Below, piece by piece: positions 30,911-31,221 of a stretch of DNA of 31,221 bases. Location: NCBI GenBank assembly GCA_002314685.1, contig DCHB01000066.1, forward strand, positions 40,573 through 71,793. Direction: 5' to 3'. The position numbers and the translations under genes were made by a program. This DNA is from Clostridiales bacterium UBA1763. Its GTDB lineage: Bacteria > Bacillota > Clostridia > Oscillospirales > Oscillospiraceae. The stretch's first letter is position 1. Every line of letters starts with the position of its first letter. Under the pieces are notes generated by a model, which saw only the letters and a list, made by a program, of their open reading frames with translations, was not told where the DNA came from and did not search any database.

Positions 30911-31221
30911 ATGAAGGGGATATAGCACAGGTGAAAACAGCTAAATGTTGCTTCGCAACGTGAAACAATGTCTCGTACACTCGACATAGCTAAATTATGC
31001 TCATTACATTCGCATAGCTAAATGAAATAAATCTATTAACGCCCACAGGCATTTAGCGTGCCGCAGGCACATTTAGCGCAAAGCAAATTTAGCTAATCCC
31101 GTAAGGGATTTATTTCGCTGAAAATAAAAGACGGTTAAAACAAGTTAACAATATAAAATGAAGTGTTTGCTGAGCAAACATGAAGACGGGCTATGCCCTA
31201 ATGAAGACACTCGCTTTGCTC
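30911..31221. repeat. Non-coding array of small hairpins with conserved linkers, cut by the window edge
   Basis: No gene is visible in these 311 bases. Instead short hairpins with different stems follow each other: 30947-30959, 30968-30987, 30996-31016, 31058-31070, 31095-31110, 31164-31180 and 31188-31198. Linkers recur: CATAGCTAAAT at 30985 and 31013, ATTTAGC at 31051, 31071 and 31087, and ATGAAG at 30890, 30911, 31158, 31180 and 31201. Stems change in both arms, so structure repeats rather than sequence. The array continues past 31221. It could be a dispersed repeat family or an unknown RNA; no known class fits. Confidence 0.55.

Noticed and set aside
30911..31221. CRISPR array
   Set aside because: The linkers are short, the spacing varies and the repeated units are hairpins of differing stem sequence; no cas genes are seen.

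Overview
The window reads as a chromosomal segment of an endospore-forming Clostridia, probably near Oscillospiraceae/Ruminococcaceae. Supporting this are a spoIIGA-sigE pair, a PolC-type replicative polymerase, MEP-pathway isoprenoid genes, near-balanced base composition, strong Shine-Dalgarno sites and dense operons with 1-8 nt overlaps. The genus is inference. I see no rRNA, tRNA, transposase, phage gene or CRISPR array.

Layout. (1) 21-2913, mostly minus strand: a lysophospholipid-acyltransferase-like gene with a zinc ribbon, then sigE and spoIIGA, the mother-cell sporulation sigma factor and its processing protease. The spoIIGA upstream region resembles a Spo0A-controlled promoter and is shared with a divergent gene. 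(2) 2907-13250, plus strand: a DMT-type transporter followed by pyrH-frr-uppS-dxr-rseP-ispG-polC, tightly packed and closed by a terminator. It covers UMP phosphorylation, ribosome recycling, isoprenoid precursor and carrier synthesis, intramembrane proteolysis and DNA replication. (3) 13305-14320: a TspO-family membrane protein and a small Asp/Asn/Ser-rich lipoprotein. (4) 14371-21145: a five-gene redox operon. It has a GlpA-like FAD dehydrogenase with an N-terminal BON-like domain and C-terminal [2Fe-2S] motif, a second FAD/NAD oxidoreductase, a Cys-rich DUF1667 protein, an FGGY kinase, and a flavoprotein of the alkyl-DHAP synthase family. (5) 21258-28199: a complete F1Fo ATP synthase operon. 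(6) 28198-31221: an MBL hydrolase plus TSUP permease pair, a divergent YoaK/DUF1275 membrane protein, a tiny DUF6440-type gene and a non-coding hairpin array running off the right edge.

The most striking observation is in the ATP synthase operon. Where separate atpH (delta) and atpA (alpha) genes are expected there is one uninterrupted 743-codon reading frame. It encodes a membrane-anchored b-like stalk, then only the C-terminal part of delta, then a full alpha subunit with all catalytic motifs. A separate atpF encodes another b subunit. A b-delta fusion is known in mycobacteria, but adding alpha creates a stoichiometry problem, because alpha is present three times per enzyme and delta once. 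The delta N-terminal domain, which normally clasps the alpha N-terminus, appears to be missing, as if the covalent link replaced it.

The second candidate for new biology is the region-4 operon. It resembles an anaerobic glycerol-3-phosphate oxidation cluster, but has an atypical kinase and an alkyl-DHAP-synthase homologue and no transporter, so its substrate is open.
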